A stretch of DNA of 64,000 bases, taken from contig JAAOOA010000526.1 of the NCBI GenBank assembly GCA_012861695.1, positions 1 to 64,000 on the forward strand, read 5' to 3'. The notes below the pieces were generated by a model. It was not told where the DNA came from. It did not search any database and saw nothing but the letters and a program-made list of their open reading frames with translations. Each line of letters starts with the position of its first letter. Positions within the stretch are counted from its first letter, which is position 1. Position numbers and translations under genes: made by a program. Of this stretch, positions 41,000-54,288 are shown in pieces. The stretch is from Trematomus loennbergii (Eukaryota; Chordata; Actinopteri; Perciformes; Nototheniidae).

Positions 41000-43900
41000 G
41001 AAGATAGTTTTTTGAACACTAGCCTATTAACAGTTATACATGTTTGCTTTGTTACATAAGAGTATATTTAATGGAGATTGATTATCCAGGACCTAGTGGT
41101 TCCTTATATGCCTTTGGCTGAGTAGGGTATTTTAAAATTGTTATTCATGTACACAAAGTTTATTGTGAGTAGCTTAAAATGTGTTTCAATATTATATTAT
41201 CCTGCTTATAAAACACTTTCAAATTCATTTCAGAATATACAGTCTGGCACACATTGTGCGATGTGTGATTCTTAAATGCAAATGATTAAGATTTACACCA
41301 TCCAAAAAGGCTGGGAACCACACAAAATCTGAAAAGTTACTTTAAGTGCAGGTAAACTATTCCCATCTGAAACATAGTGGGGTTGAAGAATAAAGTAACA
41401 ACTTCACAAAGTGTTCTTATGTGTTGTACTTGAGTAAATGTACCTATAACACAGTATGTCAGAGTTAAAAAAGGTTGGGACGAGAGGAGAGAGTTCTTGT
41501 CATTGTTGGTGCACTGGTGACTCCTACTGGTTGTTTGGGGTGTCTGTAGCCACTCTTTACACCCTCCCTGATAATAGTTGATCTATTTAATATACGTGCT
41601 ATACATAGAAGGTGAAGATCAGCTTTATGTATTTAACCTGTAGTTTGACTTTCTGATGCTGCTGGGAGTCTTGTGTGTTTTAAATCACTTTGCTGTACCA
41701 ATCATGCTTGCAAAAACAGAAGTGGAATCACTATTTACTGCTCTTCTTGCTGTTAACACCAGAGTGCAGTAGAAGTCAATATGTTGCTTAACATATGTTT
41801 TGAGTTATCCCCATAGTATGCATGTAACATTTGAACATGAATATTAAGTGTTTAAAGAGAAACAGTGAAGCTCAGAGAGAGAGAGTGGCATTGTGTGACT
41901 AAATATAATCCAAATCAAAACTTCTCCTCTCCCTTTGAATGACAAAAAACAGTCAGTTTTAAAAAAACAAACTCAGGTGCAATTTTCAGACAGTCCATGT
42001 CAGAATGATCAAAATAATTTATTTGACGAGAGCAAGCAAGATATATTGATGTATGGGTGCAACGTGTTACAACAGCACGTTTGTCGATCCATTGGGAAGT
42101 CAAGACAGTCCCCCTCCATCAGAGCCCCAGAGTTATGGCTAAAGTTGAGCTAATGACCAATTGAAGTCTGGTCATCAACACTTAAAGTATAGAGGAAGGC
42201 AACATTTTAAACTGTTGCTGCTTCATATACAGCATTTCAACAATGCCACAGAATAAAGCTCCACATGCAACCGTTGAATAAAATCAATAATCCTTACACT
42301 GTCAATTACAAGGATCATACAATTATATTTCTTTGGATTGCAGTGTATGTAGTACCAAATATACCGGCAACTTTAGGTGACTGCAAATGAGGGTCGCTGT
42401 TCACCTGCCTTTAGTGCAAAGCCCAGCTGACCAGACCTTTCCATGACCCTGCTCAGTGCTGACAGCTGCTCCCAGTCTCTAAGGAACAACACACCATCCC
42501 AGAAATGGCCAAACAACGGCTCCTTCAAGACAGAGGGGCAGTCAGACCGGGTCTCAGGCCGGACCTGACTCAGCCCCAGCCACCCAGGTGCGCCTTGCCT
42601 TCCCTAGCACAGCACTCTTCCATTTACCCCCTGTTTACCTCTCTTTACCTCATTTCCCCGGTCTGTATTTGTAGTCATACTAAGCAGTTGGGGGAGTTTC
42701 CTGTTTGAAGACAAATTCTCAAACATCAGAAAAACAGATTAGTGGTCCCCTTTCTTCCACTAATGTGAGAATTGATAAATACAAATAATATAAAGTAGTA
42801 GGAGGGAGAGCAGCATTATGAAAGTTGTCTCCCGTCTGGTTAAAAGTTCATGTATGTGTGCGTCTATGTGACATGTACAGCTCTCTGCCCAGAATGGGTC
42901 ATTTCTCTGGCATGGTCATTATGGGGTAAAGCAGTACCAAATTAAACCTGTCTCTTATTGGACCTTTATCCATTTAAAACAATTGTTCTCATCTCAGCCA
43001 CCCCTAGACATGCACAAAGAAGCAACACACCATAACCAAGGCTACTGTGTTTAACATCATCAATAATCACGACAAAAGTATAATCAACTGTGGCAGGGTG
43101 GTGTATTTAGACAGACATGTTTCAAAACATAAATTATTTCTAATTAAATGTGATAAAAAAAATTGAAATTCAGGAAAGTGTTGATGCATTATTGGTTAGG
43201 AAACAAGTAATCTCAGTGAAAGTTGTCTTTATTACAACATTTATTTAAATGTAAGTAATTAAAAAAATGTGTGTACACCAAAACTAAAGAGGGCTGAGGC
43301 CAGTATTTAGGGCGGCAGTCTACTTGTCTTTAGGTGAAACTATGGTGCTACCATATACTCACCAGGTGCAACCACAGCACACCACACACAGCAAACCGGT
43401 AACTCACTCGTGCCCCCCTAGTGCTCTTCACCACAGCAGTGAGGGAGAGTAAACTAAAAAGACTATAAGCTAAAGCTAAAAGCTAACAGAGGCTATCAGA
43501 AAAAGCTGTAAGCTAAACAGTAGCACAAGGAAGAAACAATTATATGCAAAATATCAGCAGGTGAACCTACAAAGAGGTCAAATGTAGGTTAAAAAGGGTT
43601 CACCGTGCGGCATACAAACATTTAATTTAAATGTTGTGACCCTACTCGTCACCACAGGTACGTTTTACCAAATCACTGGTGTGCAAGACAATAGCAAGCA
43701 GGACAAACAGTAAGGAAGCAGGAAGTGAGCATAACATGACTGAGGAGACCAATTTATCCAAAATAAGCTGCCTATCTGTACCAACGACCATGAAATGTCC
43801 TCAGAATTGCTTTTAAAATATAAACAAACACCATATGGCCCTCTTAATCTTAAACCTGACTAAATTGAAAAGCATAACAATGTGTGGAGAACCTAGTTAC

Positions 43901-44990
43901 TGCCAATCTGAAATTGTCTAAGTAATTTAGTATACATTTTTTTAAAACAGGGTTATCTCTTCTGCAGTAACTGTCAAACTCTCCGCATTACTTTACATTT
44001 TTAGTTTTGGAAATATTCAAATCAACATGAATTGTGGTCTGTTTGCTGCATCGTTAGCATAGAAATAATACTTGATATTAGTTGGCCCTTGCAAGCTAAT
44101 TATTGCAATGTTGCAAAAGAAGTTGGCTGATTGGTAACAGACTGAATATCTTAAAATGGATTGCTATGAAATTCTAAACACAAATACATTTTCGCTAGGA
44201 GATTAAGGCAACTGACTTTGGTGATCCTCTGCTTTTCCTCATGAGGTTACATTTCTTACAATATTTTAATATTGTTTGTCATCCCCTAATTGTATCTCTA
44301 TCAGGTCAATCGGTATAAAGGTTTTTGACTAAATATACACAGAACAAATGATATTATCATCAGCCTCAGACAGTTACTGACAAGCTAAACTATGATTGTG
44401 ACAAGGTAAACATTATACCAACTGAAATAAGCATTTAAGCGATGTCTTTCTTAGCATTTTGCTTACATTTTTATAAAAAAAGGGGGTTTTCTATCTTCCT
44501 TCACTTCTTTCATATTCTTCTGCTTTGTTATCATTACTCTCTTCTTTCAAATGAAATGTCTCTAATATCTTGGTGTGTGTGTGTGTGTACAGGCGAATAG
44601 AGTTTGTCAGTATTTTAGCAGTGGGTAAACACTGCGTCCGGCCAAGAAAAGCTGTGGCTGTGGTGATGTTGTGCAATGTAATTGGAAGGAAGACAGGCCT
44701 CTGCCCAATGTAAAGCGTCTGGATTAATTTAGTGTGTATGAGTCCAAACGAGCCAAGTGGACTGGCACCGTCTCAAAGGACCTGGGATCCCTCCTAAAGA
44801 AACACTGGAGAAGATGCCAGTGTGTGAGTGAGGCATGTGTGGAATGATGCTTTCACAAAGTGAGGGGATCAGTGTGATTTAGGAGGCTCCACCTGAGATC
44901 TTGATCATGGGGGACGATCACCCCTTGCACTAAAAAGGTTTGTTACCTAGTAACCAAACAAACCAATCACACGCTCAAGAAATATTTGAA
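41000..44990. other. Stretch without recognisable features
   Basis: I see no coding exon supported by domain, splice phase or paralogy, and no clear inverted-end element. Small (GA)n at about 41876-41886 and (GT)n at about 44572-44588 are the only repeats noted. Confidence 0.5.
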
Positions 44991-45002
44991 AATAGGAAGT
45001 CT

Positions 45003-45028
45003 TCTTTCTTTCTTTCTTTCTTTCTATC
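45003..45028. repeat. (CTTT)n microsatellite
   Basis: About six CTTT units followed by a pyrimidine-rich run. Confidence 0.9.
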
Positions 45029-46130
45029 TCTCCCTCTCTGTCTCACCCACCCTCTGTTTCAGACCATAAAAGGCAGAGATGTTGTGTGATGGATGGCAGC
45101 GGAGCCTCTGACTGAACGGGGATCTGTGGTGCCACTCCACAGAGTCCCTGCAGTTTCTCCATTCAGCTCCATTCATAGATGACAGCGCAGGGGGAACCTC
45201 GTCTCCTACTGAGCGAAAACACCACATCCTGCCTGCCAGCCCACCTATAATCAGCCCCATCCTTCATGGGGATGATAATACTTACTGATTATATGTGTGT
45301 ACTTTCTTCTCATAAAAACCAGGCATGAAGCAACTGCAATTGCACAAATGTTTAAAATACAGGGCCACATTTTTGTTTTGAACCTGAAAGCCAAAATAAG
45401 ACAAAGATTACCCTGAAGTGACTTTCTAAACTATAAAAAACGATACTTGCTCGAATATGGGCTGGGACTGTCTTATGGCTAATAATCCCATAAACCCTTA
45501 AATAAACAAGAATGGGATGTAAATTACATACATTTCCAAACGTGTTCAACTTCACAGACATTTTACTTGACAGCCACAATGTTTTCTCCACTCTGATCTC
45601 AGCATAGGAATACAAAGTCTTGCCCAAAGGATGTAATGAAGCATTTTACATTGCTCTTTATACATGAAAGAAAACGTACAGTCTTATGGATCCATCCAAG
45701 TCCCCCCCCCCTTTAACACTTCTATATGAAACAACATATAACACACAATAAATCTGACTGGGCATGATTATATGAGTGCTTCTAGTTGACAGCCTGCATT
45801 TAATTGAGTTGAAAAGCCCGAATTGACACAGCCAAGGGCAAACACACATCCACACATTTACAAATGTTGATGGAGCCGAGGTTTTAAGGTACTGGCAAAG
45901 TTAATAACGTTCCCTTTCCCTCCAGCTCTTTTCCATCCACTCCCTCCTTCACGCATCAGTCTGTCTTTCCCTCTCTAACGAAACATCCCCCACCACTGTA
46001 TGCCTGTCCATCATCATGAATATAGACAGCTTCCTCTCTTTTCCATATGTTTTATGTCATATTAGCACTATTCTGATTACATTTTCATTGCATGTATATT
46101 TTACGGTGGCCCTGAAGTGCAAGTCAAACA

Positions 46131-46253
46131 GCATTTCAGAAAACACCACAGCATTTCAGAAACACCACAGCATTTCACAAAACACTACAGCATTTCAGAA
46201 AACACAGCATTTCACAAACACCACAGCATTTCAGAAAACACCACAGCATTTCA
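46131..46253. repeat. Minisatellite of about 20 bp, 7 units
   Basis: Units begin GCATTTCA at 46131, 46151, 46170, 46190, 46207, 46226 and 46246, so the spacing is 17-20 bp. The consensus is GCATTTCAGAAAACACCACA. Confidence 0.92.
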
Positions 46254-46628
46254 ATTTATACGGAAAGGGTATTCCTTTGTTTAGGGAGAACACTTCTTGT
46301 TTGTGATTGGACAGAGCCAGCCAGAGAAGCACTGCTGTGATTGGTTGTTTTTGCTGCCAGTCAAGAAATGACGCTTCGTGATTGTCAGCACCCGACAGCA
46401 ACATGTCCCAAAACATCAGCCGTTAGCTGTTAGCACACAGAGCTCACAGCTCCTCATATCTGTTAGAAACTGGACAAAAGTTAAACATGAACAAACCACA
46501 GACTGTCTATGTCATGGTGAATACAGTCTGCTTTATTTATGTCTGTATGGCGTTGTTGTGAGTTTGGACGGAGCAGCTACAGGTTAGTTTATCCTATCGA
46601 TCCGATCTCCATTCAGAAAACACCCTTT

Positions 46629-47275
46629 TACAGTTTTTCTCGATTGCTAACACACTAAAAATTATACATAAAGCATAATTATTTTAACTGACACTCAAAG
46701 AGCAAAACATCAGCACAAATCGCCAAAACTCTAAACACGTTTTCAGCTTTTCACACAATTTGCAAATCAACATGGCACTTTTTGCAAACCACTGCACACG
46801 TTTCTCCACGTAAGACACAGGCATCTGACATAAAGTCACGTGTTAGCTGGTTTAAAACACTGATATTCAAAATGCCTCACACATGGACCAATGATCAAGA
46901 AACACGTTCCACCTGACCAAACACCTGATTGCCTAATTGTTGGCTCATCAATCAGGATGTTAGCACTATAAAAAGACCGTATAGGTGAGTACTTTCTTAC
47001 AGCAACAATGGAAGCCAACATGGAAGCAAGAGCAAGAGCAAGAGGAAGAGGAAGAGGAAGAGCTGGGCTGAGAGGAGGAGGAAGAGGTGGGTGAGAGTGA
47101 GAGGAGGAAGAATGAGAGGTAGAGGTAGAGCTGGAGGGAGAGGACGTGGACAAAGAAGAATACTCTCTAATGAAATCCAGGCCACTTTGAGTGACCATGT
47201 TATCAACCATGGTTTGACGATGAGAGAGGCTGGACAGAGGGTTCAGCCTAATATTTTTTTACTCTAAGTTTTTAT
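46629..47275 (+). mobile_element. Tc1/mariner-like remnant with RG-rich transposase start
   Basis: Starts ACAGTTTTTCTCGATTGCTA. An ATG at 47008 opens MEANMEARARARGRGRGRAG and stops at 47094. The next readable segment, to 47269, is RILSNEIQATLSDHVINHGL then TMREAGQRVQPN, the helix-turn-helix start of a Tc1/IS630-type transposase. No DDE catalytic part follows. The same terminal sequence recurs at 47323 and at 61880-62216. Confidence 0.7.
47008..47269 (+). pseudogene. Tc1/IS630-type transposase N terminus, broken
   Basis: An Arg/Gly-rich leader followed, after an in-frame stop and frame change, by a helix-turn-helix-like segment with NHGLTMREAGQRVQPN. As I recall, many fish mariner-like transposases have this leader and motif order. 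It is truncated about 90 residues in, before any catalytic Asp. Confidence 0.65.
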
Positions 47276-47944
47276 TTCTATCTACTGTATTTGACAGAAT
47301 CATCATTGTTGTTTTGCGGTACTTACAGTTTTTCTCGATTGCTAACACACATTTTTTTTAACCCTTAGATGCATAAGTGGGTCTTTTTTGACCCGGTCAG
47401 GTGGTTTTCTTAGAGTATCTTTGTAATTACATTTTTTTATCATTTCATATTCCAGCTATTCCTCAAAAAACATGTTTTGGATATCATGCCATTCAAATTT
47501 TTAATTTACATTTTAAGAAATTGTAGTTTTTGTATTACTACCCCAAGCTTCCATAAGTGGGTCAAAATGACCCGCATGCATTTTCTATGGAATTTCTTAT
47601 TTTTTCAAAATGTAAAGAAAATGTCTAAAATGATAAATAGTGCAAAATTAAATATAAAATATTTCTAGTGTGAACCAAAATACAATACTAAATATTATAC
47701 AAGTGATTTTTCTTAACCAAAATCACTTACCATTTCCCATGAGGCTAATTAATGCAATTTGAACTGCATTTGTGTCTGAAATGTAAACCCTTATCCTATT
47801 CCCTGTTAAAGTTGTAATTTTCTCCAATCATGTGGGTATTTTTACGTCAAGTGTTTGTATAATCCTTACCTTTTAAGGTAGAATCAAGAAGTTTAGAATG
47901 TGAACTCACAAAATTCTGAAACATGACATGGGGTCTCTGTAAGG

Positions 47945-48305
47945 GTGGTACACTTTGGGACCAATCAGTAAGTAGCATGTTGGTGACATTAAAAAGCATA
48001 CTGACTCCATTACTACTCATCATAAATTAAAAAAGCCGCACCCTAGTGCTGAACCTGTTTGTCAGGAAGATGGCCAGATGGAAAATTATTTGTTTATCTA
48101 ACAATATAAATGTATGTTATTAAAAACCTAGCGCAGATAGATCCTTTAACAAGAACATGAACAATACAAGTGAATTGTATGTGTTCATTGGAGTGGAAAC
48201 CACATCAAATACATGTATGCATTAAGAATAGGTGTGGAGGAAAAAAGTAAATAACAAGAAACCAGATAAGCCATCATCTAGATCTCTCCATTTCTCATAA
48301 ATGAA
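47945..48305. repeat. Direct repeat, copy 1 of 2 (partner 49215-49560)
   Basis: About 350 bp, from GGTGGTACACTTTGGGACC to CCATCATCTAGATCTCTC, matches 49215-49560 in the same orientation with scattered small gaps. No ORF or terminal repeat was recognised. Confidence 0.8.
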
Positions 48306-49214
48306 TTAAAAAAAACAGACACACCTTTTTTATTTTTTTTCATGCCAAATAGTGTTTTTTGACCAAAATAAATTCTGAATTTAAATCTTCTAGGCTCTAG
48401 ATATACAGTATTTACACTGAAACCTTGACTGAAGCAGCAGGGGAGTACATGACGGTTAAAGATCTCATGATGCTTTGCTGTGGGTCTTGATAGAAGTGAT
48501 TTTGTTTTAGTCTTTAAAGTACATGAACATACATCTAAACTGTTCTTCGACTTGCTTTCATTTAGTTTTATGGTTTTAGCAATATTTCTGGTCATGTGGT
48601 TTCAAAGGATTCAGTATAAAATAATGTTTTGTTATAATCTGGCCTATATTTAAAGTCATTAATCCATATGGAGAGGGAGATTTACTGGTTGGAAATGCTA
48701 CATGTTAAGATTTACTTAAACAGACACCCCCCTATTTTTGTTAATAATATAATCTTTCCAACACACTTCGAACTCCTACATTTAGAATATACTGTAACGT
48801 CAGTAGATGGCGCTCTGGCGCTGCTGTGGATCCATTAGGGAGACTATAGCCAGGAGCTCAGATCATGCGCATGTCAGAAATAAACAAGCTGTGACCTGAG
48901 GAGGACGTTAACTTTGGTCCTCTCTCTACCAATCCACAGACACTGTTTATATGTTGGCTACACAGTGCTCCCTAGCCTGTGTAACCCTTGCTGCTGGTCC
49001 AGATTACCCCTAGGTCTGGTGCCGGTAACGCAAACTGAGAAACTAACATTAACATTCAACTTTTATAACGTTTACTGTTGTTATTGTAAAGAACATTAAA
49101 CAATGGACTAAGTTGAGTAAGGATGTCACATTTCGTGCTTCAAATATATATTAGTATGTTTATAGAGTAGCTTTGCTGCTTCAGAAAACAGAAATAAACA
49201 AACATAACTAATAG

Positions 49215-49560
49215 AATGGTGGTAAACTTTGGGACCAATCAGACATGTTGGTGACATTCAAAAGCATGATGCATTACTACTCATTATAAATAAAAAAAGC
49301 TGCACCCTATACTGAACCGGTTGGCAGGGAGAGCAAATTGAAAATCATTTGTTTATCTAACAATAGAAATGTATGTTATCAAAAACCTAGAGCAGATAGA
49401 TCCTTAACAAGAACATGAGCAATACAAGTGCATTTTATTGGTGTATACCACATCAAATACATGTATGCAATAATAATTTTGTGTGGAAAAAAATAGTAAA
49501 TAATAAGGAACCAGATAAGCCATCATCTAGATCTCTCTAGATTTCATATATGAATGAAAA
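49215..49560. repeat. Direct repeat, copy 2 of 2 (partner 47945-48305)
   Basis: Shares GGGACCAATCAG, ATTTGTTTATCTAACAATA and CCAGATAAGCCATCATCTAG with copy 1. The copies are separated by about 0.9 kb of unrelated sequence. Confidence 0.8.
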
Positions 49561-51005
49561 ACCACCAAATACCATACATTTGCAGTGAGTTTTGTCCTTT
49601 AAAATAAGAGAAAACACATTAAAATCATTATTTGAGAAGAGTCTATATCAAAATCCCCCTACATTAGTGCTGTGATCAATGTTGAGGATTTAATTAATTC
49701 TTTGAAATTTCAGCCTAAACTTATCAAACAATGCTAAACAGAAAAAAAACAGATTCAAACAGAAAATACATAAATGAAAAAGACAAAACAACTGTTAAAG
49801 CATTAAAAGCAAAACGTCTCTGTGACATCATAGCAGTGGCTGAGATCCAATATCTATTCTCCGATACATGGGCTTAGTGAGGACTTTTTCACTGGGGGAT
49901 CTCATTCAAAGCATAACAGAAGACAGCATAGCTACTCATAGTTTGCCATTATGGTCAAAATGTTCCCAGAGGTCTCTCCTCCTCTCCAAAACAAACTGAC
50001 CCAGAGAGTAAAGCTGGTTCAGCACTGAATAAAGTAGTTTACTTTTAAAGTTAGTGTTTCCTTGATGGATACAAGCCAGAGAGGCTACAAGCTAATGCAA
50101 AGTGACCTTAGCTTCTCTGCAAACAGTTTCTGGAGGTTTAACGTTTCATTGATCTGTAAGTTCTCTTACATTGCCAAACATTGGTACAAACCAAGGTGTT
50201 AACCTCTGATTGTCGTCCTAGAATCGGACATAATCTGCCTAGAACTCCTGTTGCCTGAGCTGGGGTAAAAGCCTGTTAGTTAAAAAAGACCAAGATTTAA
50301 AGTGTTTAGTAAAAGTGTGCTGAAAACTGGATAAAAAAGTACATATTTATGAAAGCTTCTGGCAGACAACTAAAATGCTGTTGTACACAAAAGCAGAGGT
50401 GGGGTGGATGTGGGGTCACTATTGACATGGAGATATTACTTTATGGGCTGTAAAACCTAAGCTTTTCATCAAACTGCTTTTTTTTATAGGATTTTTAAAT
50501 GACATGAATTAGCGCACACAATTATGCTAACAATAAAAAACACTCAAAGTCAACAGAGATAAGAACTTAAAAACAATTGTTGAGACCCAATCCAGAGGCC
50601 TCATGTCTTTTATCCTCAGTATGTTAACAGGCGTCTGCTGTTAGTCTCCACTGATCAACCCTGAAACGTAAACCAGAGAGACAAAGAGCGATGTTGTGAA
50701 ATTGATATCAATAACCAGAGGTGGGGACTCGAGTCAGACTCGAGTCGCATATTTTTTGACTTGAGACTTGCTTGACTAACATTGATAAAAGACTTGACTT
50801 GACTTTGACTTGGTATTCATGACTTGAGACTTGACTTAAGCTTGAGACAGATGACTTGAAAGGACTTGACTGTTTAAAATGAAATATTTGCGTTTGTTTT
50901 TGTAGTGAGATATTACGTTTAGTTTTTTCGAAAACGTGATTGGGTGATTATAGCGCCATGCGCGCAAACCTGGCAACCCACTAGACGGCAGGAGTGTCAG
51001 TTAAC

Positions 51006-51190
51006 ATGGCAGCGGCTAGCGTTACTCCAAAAATAGTGAAGTTTGGATTCAAGGATTATGTTGTCAATGACGCTAATAAGAAGAGAACAGCGGTATGCAG
51101 GGTCTGCAGCATAAAGATCAGTGACACGACCACCACAACATCCAACTTCATCGTCACTACAAAAAAACCCACAGAGAAAGGTGCGTGAAT
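51006..51190 (+). pseudogene. hAT BED-finger first exon with a one-base break
   Basis: Opens MAAASVTPKIVKFGFKDYVV, then TAVCRVCSIKISDTTTTTSN, where Cys-x2-Cys is the first half of a BED finger. The frame then reads FIVTTKKP. One base over, the same DNA reads HRHYKKTHRE, the expected His half. A single lost C before CATCGTCAC explains it. A GT donor (AAAG/GTGCGT) follows. Confidence 0.7.
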
Positions 51191-51841
51191 GTGTTGTGTT
51201 AGCTAGAAAGCTAACGTTAAGTTTAAGCTCGTTAGACTGGTTTCAAATCGATTAAGCATTGCAAAGAGAAGACAAAACGTAAATGAACACTAGAACCACC
51301 AAGGGATTCATTTGTACTAACCCTGATACTGACGGGCTGTCAGGAGAGGGAGAGAGAGAAAGGAAAGAGATGCCTCATTATTTCCCCTGTGTTATCAGAA
51401 GTTACAGTAAACTGTTGAATAATGTAGTTCATCTACTTTTAGTAGTTTGTTTAAATGTTTTAATTATGTTGTTTTTGTTTGTAGAAGTGCATCATTCCTT
51501 GATTTATTGTAAAATGAATCTGAACTTTTTGATCTGTTATGATGATAAACTGAAGCAATTTCTAAATGAACCCAATTAACTGAGTTTTAAATCGTCCTAC
51601 TTAGTTTATAAGGAAATTATGAAGAGGAACAAATTAAACTAGAGAATGCAATTCCTGAAGAAATTGCTAGCTTTATGCTGAAATATAATGTGTAAGAAGA
51701 AAGTGAAGAATTTAGATTGAAATGATACATGAACACTGGGGGCTTGAATGTGTGATGAGAGAAAAAGAGAGTAAAAAGGCTTGGAAAGCAGCAGAATATT
51801 TGAACTGCAAACCTTTGAACTAACTTGATGGTGAATGATCT

Positions 51842-52732
51842 GTCGCCATGCCAACGGCATTTGAAGAAATCTCGTAGATGTCTTCACGGCTGGACTGTTA
51901 GCACACATGTGAAGTTTGAGTACTTTTAAACATTTTCATAAGAGTTATAGCAACATCGACTTTTATGGCGAGGGAAGCGTTTCCATAGAAACGGCATATG
52001 GTGAGATCTCAGATTTGGGGTAGAGCTGTTGAGGCATGGACCGGTGATATACACGTGAAGATTGGGGGACGATCGGACCGTGTCCAATGGACTTACAGCG
52101 ACATCGTCTTTTATGGCGAGGTATGCGTTTCCATGGAAACGGCATATGGTGAGATCTCAGATTTGGCGTAGAGCTGTTGAGGCATGGACCGGTGATATAC
52201 AAGTGAAGATTGGGGGACGATCGGACCGTGTCCATTGGACTTACAGCGACATAGTCTTTTATGGCGAGGGATGCGTTTCCATGGAAACGGCATATGGTGA
52301 GATCTCAGATTTGGCGTAGAGCTGTTGAGGCATGGACCGGTGATATACACGTGAAGATTGGGGGACGGTCGGACCGTGTCCATTAGACTTACAGCGACAT
52401 CGTGCTTCATGGCGAGTGGTCTGTCGCCATGGCAACGGCATTTGAAGAAATCTCAAAACTGTCCCGTAGATGTCTTCACGGCTGGACTGTTAGCACACAT
52501 GTGAAGTTTGAGTACTTTTTAAACATTTTCATAGGAGTTATAGCGACATCGACTTTTATGGCGAGGGAAACGTTTCCATGGAAACGGCATATGGTGAGAT
52601 CTCAGATTTGGCGTAGAGCTGTTGAGGCATGGACCGTGATATACACGTGAAGATTGGGGGACGATCGGACCGTGTCCAATGGACTTACAGCGACATCGTG
52701 TTTCATGGCGAGTGGTCTGTCGCCATGGCAAC
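51842..52732. repeat. 148-bp tandem array, 7 units, each with a CCATGG palindrome
   Basis: Palindromic cores lie at 51842, 51979, 52127, 52275, 52423, 52572 and 52719, so the spacing is 137, 148, 148, 148, 149 and 147. Cores are GTTTCCATGGAAAC or GTCGCCATGGCAAC with a few changes. Units alternate between two variants. Confidence 0.9.
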
Positions 52733-52819
52733 GGCATTTGAAGAAATCTCAAAACTGTCCCGTAGATGTCTTCACGGCTGGACTGTTTGCACACATGTGA
52801 AGTTTGAGCACTTTTTGAA

Positions 52820-52820
52820 C

Positions 52821-52881
<61 letters not shown>
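52820..52881. repeat. (GA)n microsatellite
   Basis: A GA run of about 62 bp with one GG interruption, directly after the last array unit. Confidence 0.95.
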
Positions 52882-52883
<2 letters not shown>

Positions 52884-54288
52884 TGTCTGAGAGTGTGTAT
52901 GAAATGAACAGTTAGAACTGACTGCTGTCAGTTGGAGTGATGACATCATCGCGTTCCATAACACAGGTGTTCATCGTTGAGATAACGAGATGCCTAGACT
53001 TCAAAGGTTTCATGTTTTGAATGAGAGATGAACCTCTTACATGTGAACGTTTTGTGGAAGAACGATAACAGATATCTGTGAAATTTCAAAACGGGAAGCA
53101 TGTCAAGGAAGTCGAGTATCTGAAGTGTAATTTTTGTGTACTTTCGGGTTAATAATGTGGCCTTTTTGGCAGTTTAAGAAAGGTGTGCGGCTACTGCTGT
53201 GAGGAAATATCTGCCTGAATTTACAATGGGCTTTAATGGAGACATGTTGAACGTTTTTGTCACTTCATGCCCTCAAGAGGCATTTTGTTTAATTATTTTG
53301 GTTAATTATTTGTCATTTTTCAAGCTACGAGATGTTTTCCTACGTTTATCATGAAAAATTATGTCTCAAGAATGTAGGGTTTGGGAATTATGGCAGTTTT
53401 AAAAAAATATATGAAGGCAAATTTCAAGATTTCCTACCCTCTAGCTGTGACATCACGCACTCTAACTTAACGAGCTGCGCAATGTTAAAGTTGAAATGTT
53501 AAAAATGGGATGTATTATGGGATGTATCTCTGGAATTATGAAAGTTATGAATGATAAAAGTAATAGCAGTCGATTCCCGACCGAGCTGAACGTTTTGATG
53601 TTTGAACGGAGTTTCTGCGATGTTGAATGTGGGAGGAGAAGACGGACAAAATAAGTGAATGGAATAATAAGAATTTCGTCCGTGGAAGAACATATAGTGG
53701 GATTGCTGTTAACAGCATTCCCACTAAATGATTTGAAAATGATATCTATGTAGGTGCTGACGCTGTTGGCGGTTCTAGTGTTAACAGAAATTTAAATTAA
53801 ATATGTGTAATGGCAAATGCCATATATGATTTTCTTACCTGGAATTCTGCCTTTTTTAACAGATTTTTTTATTGAGTCCTAGCTATATTGTCTGCAGTTC
53901 TAGGGTTAATATGAATCTAATATGATTGTCATCGGTCTAAATTAGATTTCAAATGATTAACTGTGTATGTAATGAAGATCATAGTGTGGGTTAAATTCAT
54001 TTTCATAACCACTGTCTTTTAACTGATTTAAATGCGGAAACTGGGCTTATTCATCAGAATTTCGTATGACTTGACTTGACTTGCTTGACCTGAGCAATGA
54101 CTTGACTTGACTTGCTTGACTCTCACCACAGTGACTTGGGACTTGCTTGATACTTGTAGGTCAAGACTTGAGACTTGCTCATGACTTGCACATGTAGGAC
54201 TTACTCCCACCTCTGTTAATAACAAACACTTGTTAACATCTTATTAACAGTTTGGATCATTGGGTTTACTAACACCTACCTTTGCACA

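Larger units (their letters stand above)
51640..53722 (-). repeat. Array-bearing element, left arm of a 2.1-kb inverted repeat
   Basis: Starts CTAGAGAATGCAATTCCTGA and ends at a near-perfect 30-bp palindrome (53693-53722, centred on GTTAACAG). The same sequence lies reversed at 54561-56662. It contains seven 148-bp tandem units. It lies within the hAT 50716-54215. Confidence 0.85.
50716..54215 (+). mobile_element. hAT transposon (CAGAGGTGGG ends), 3.5 kb
   Basis: Left end CAGAGGTGGGGACTCGAGTC, right end CTTACTCCCACCTCTG. The flanks TCAATAAC (50708-50715) and TTAATAAC (54216-54223) match at seven of eight. Subterminal GACTTGA/TCAAGTC repeats occur at both ends. It has a BED-finger start at 51006 and is filled by the array arm 51640-53722. 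Confidence 0.85.

Noticed and set aside
42505..42708. 67-codon ORF starting MAKQRLLQ
   Set aside because: No domain, splice signal or second copy; low complexity and isolated.
46836..47210. Minus-strand Ser/Leu/Pro-rich ORFs
   Set aside because: They are shadows of the Arg/Gly-rich transposase leader on the plus strand.
51842..52732. Possible CRISPR array
   Set aside because: The units are full-length 148-bp tandem repeats without unique spacers, in a vertebrate genome.
51963..52907. ORFs through the 148-bp array on both strands
   Set aside because: They follow the repeat units and change frame from unit to unit; no conserved start.
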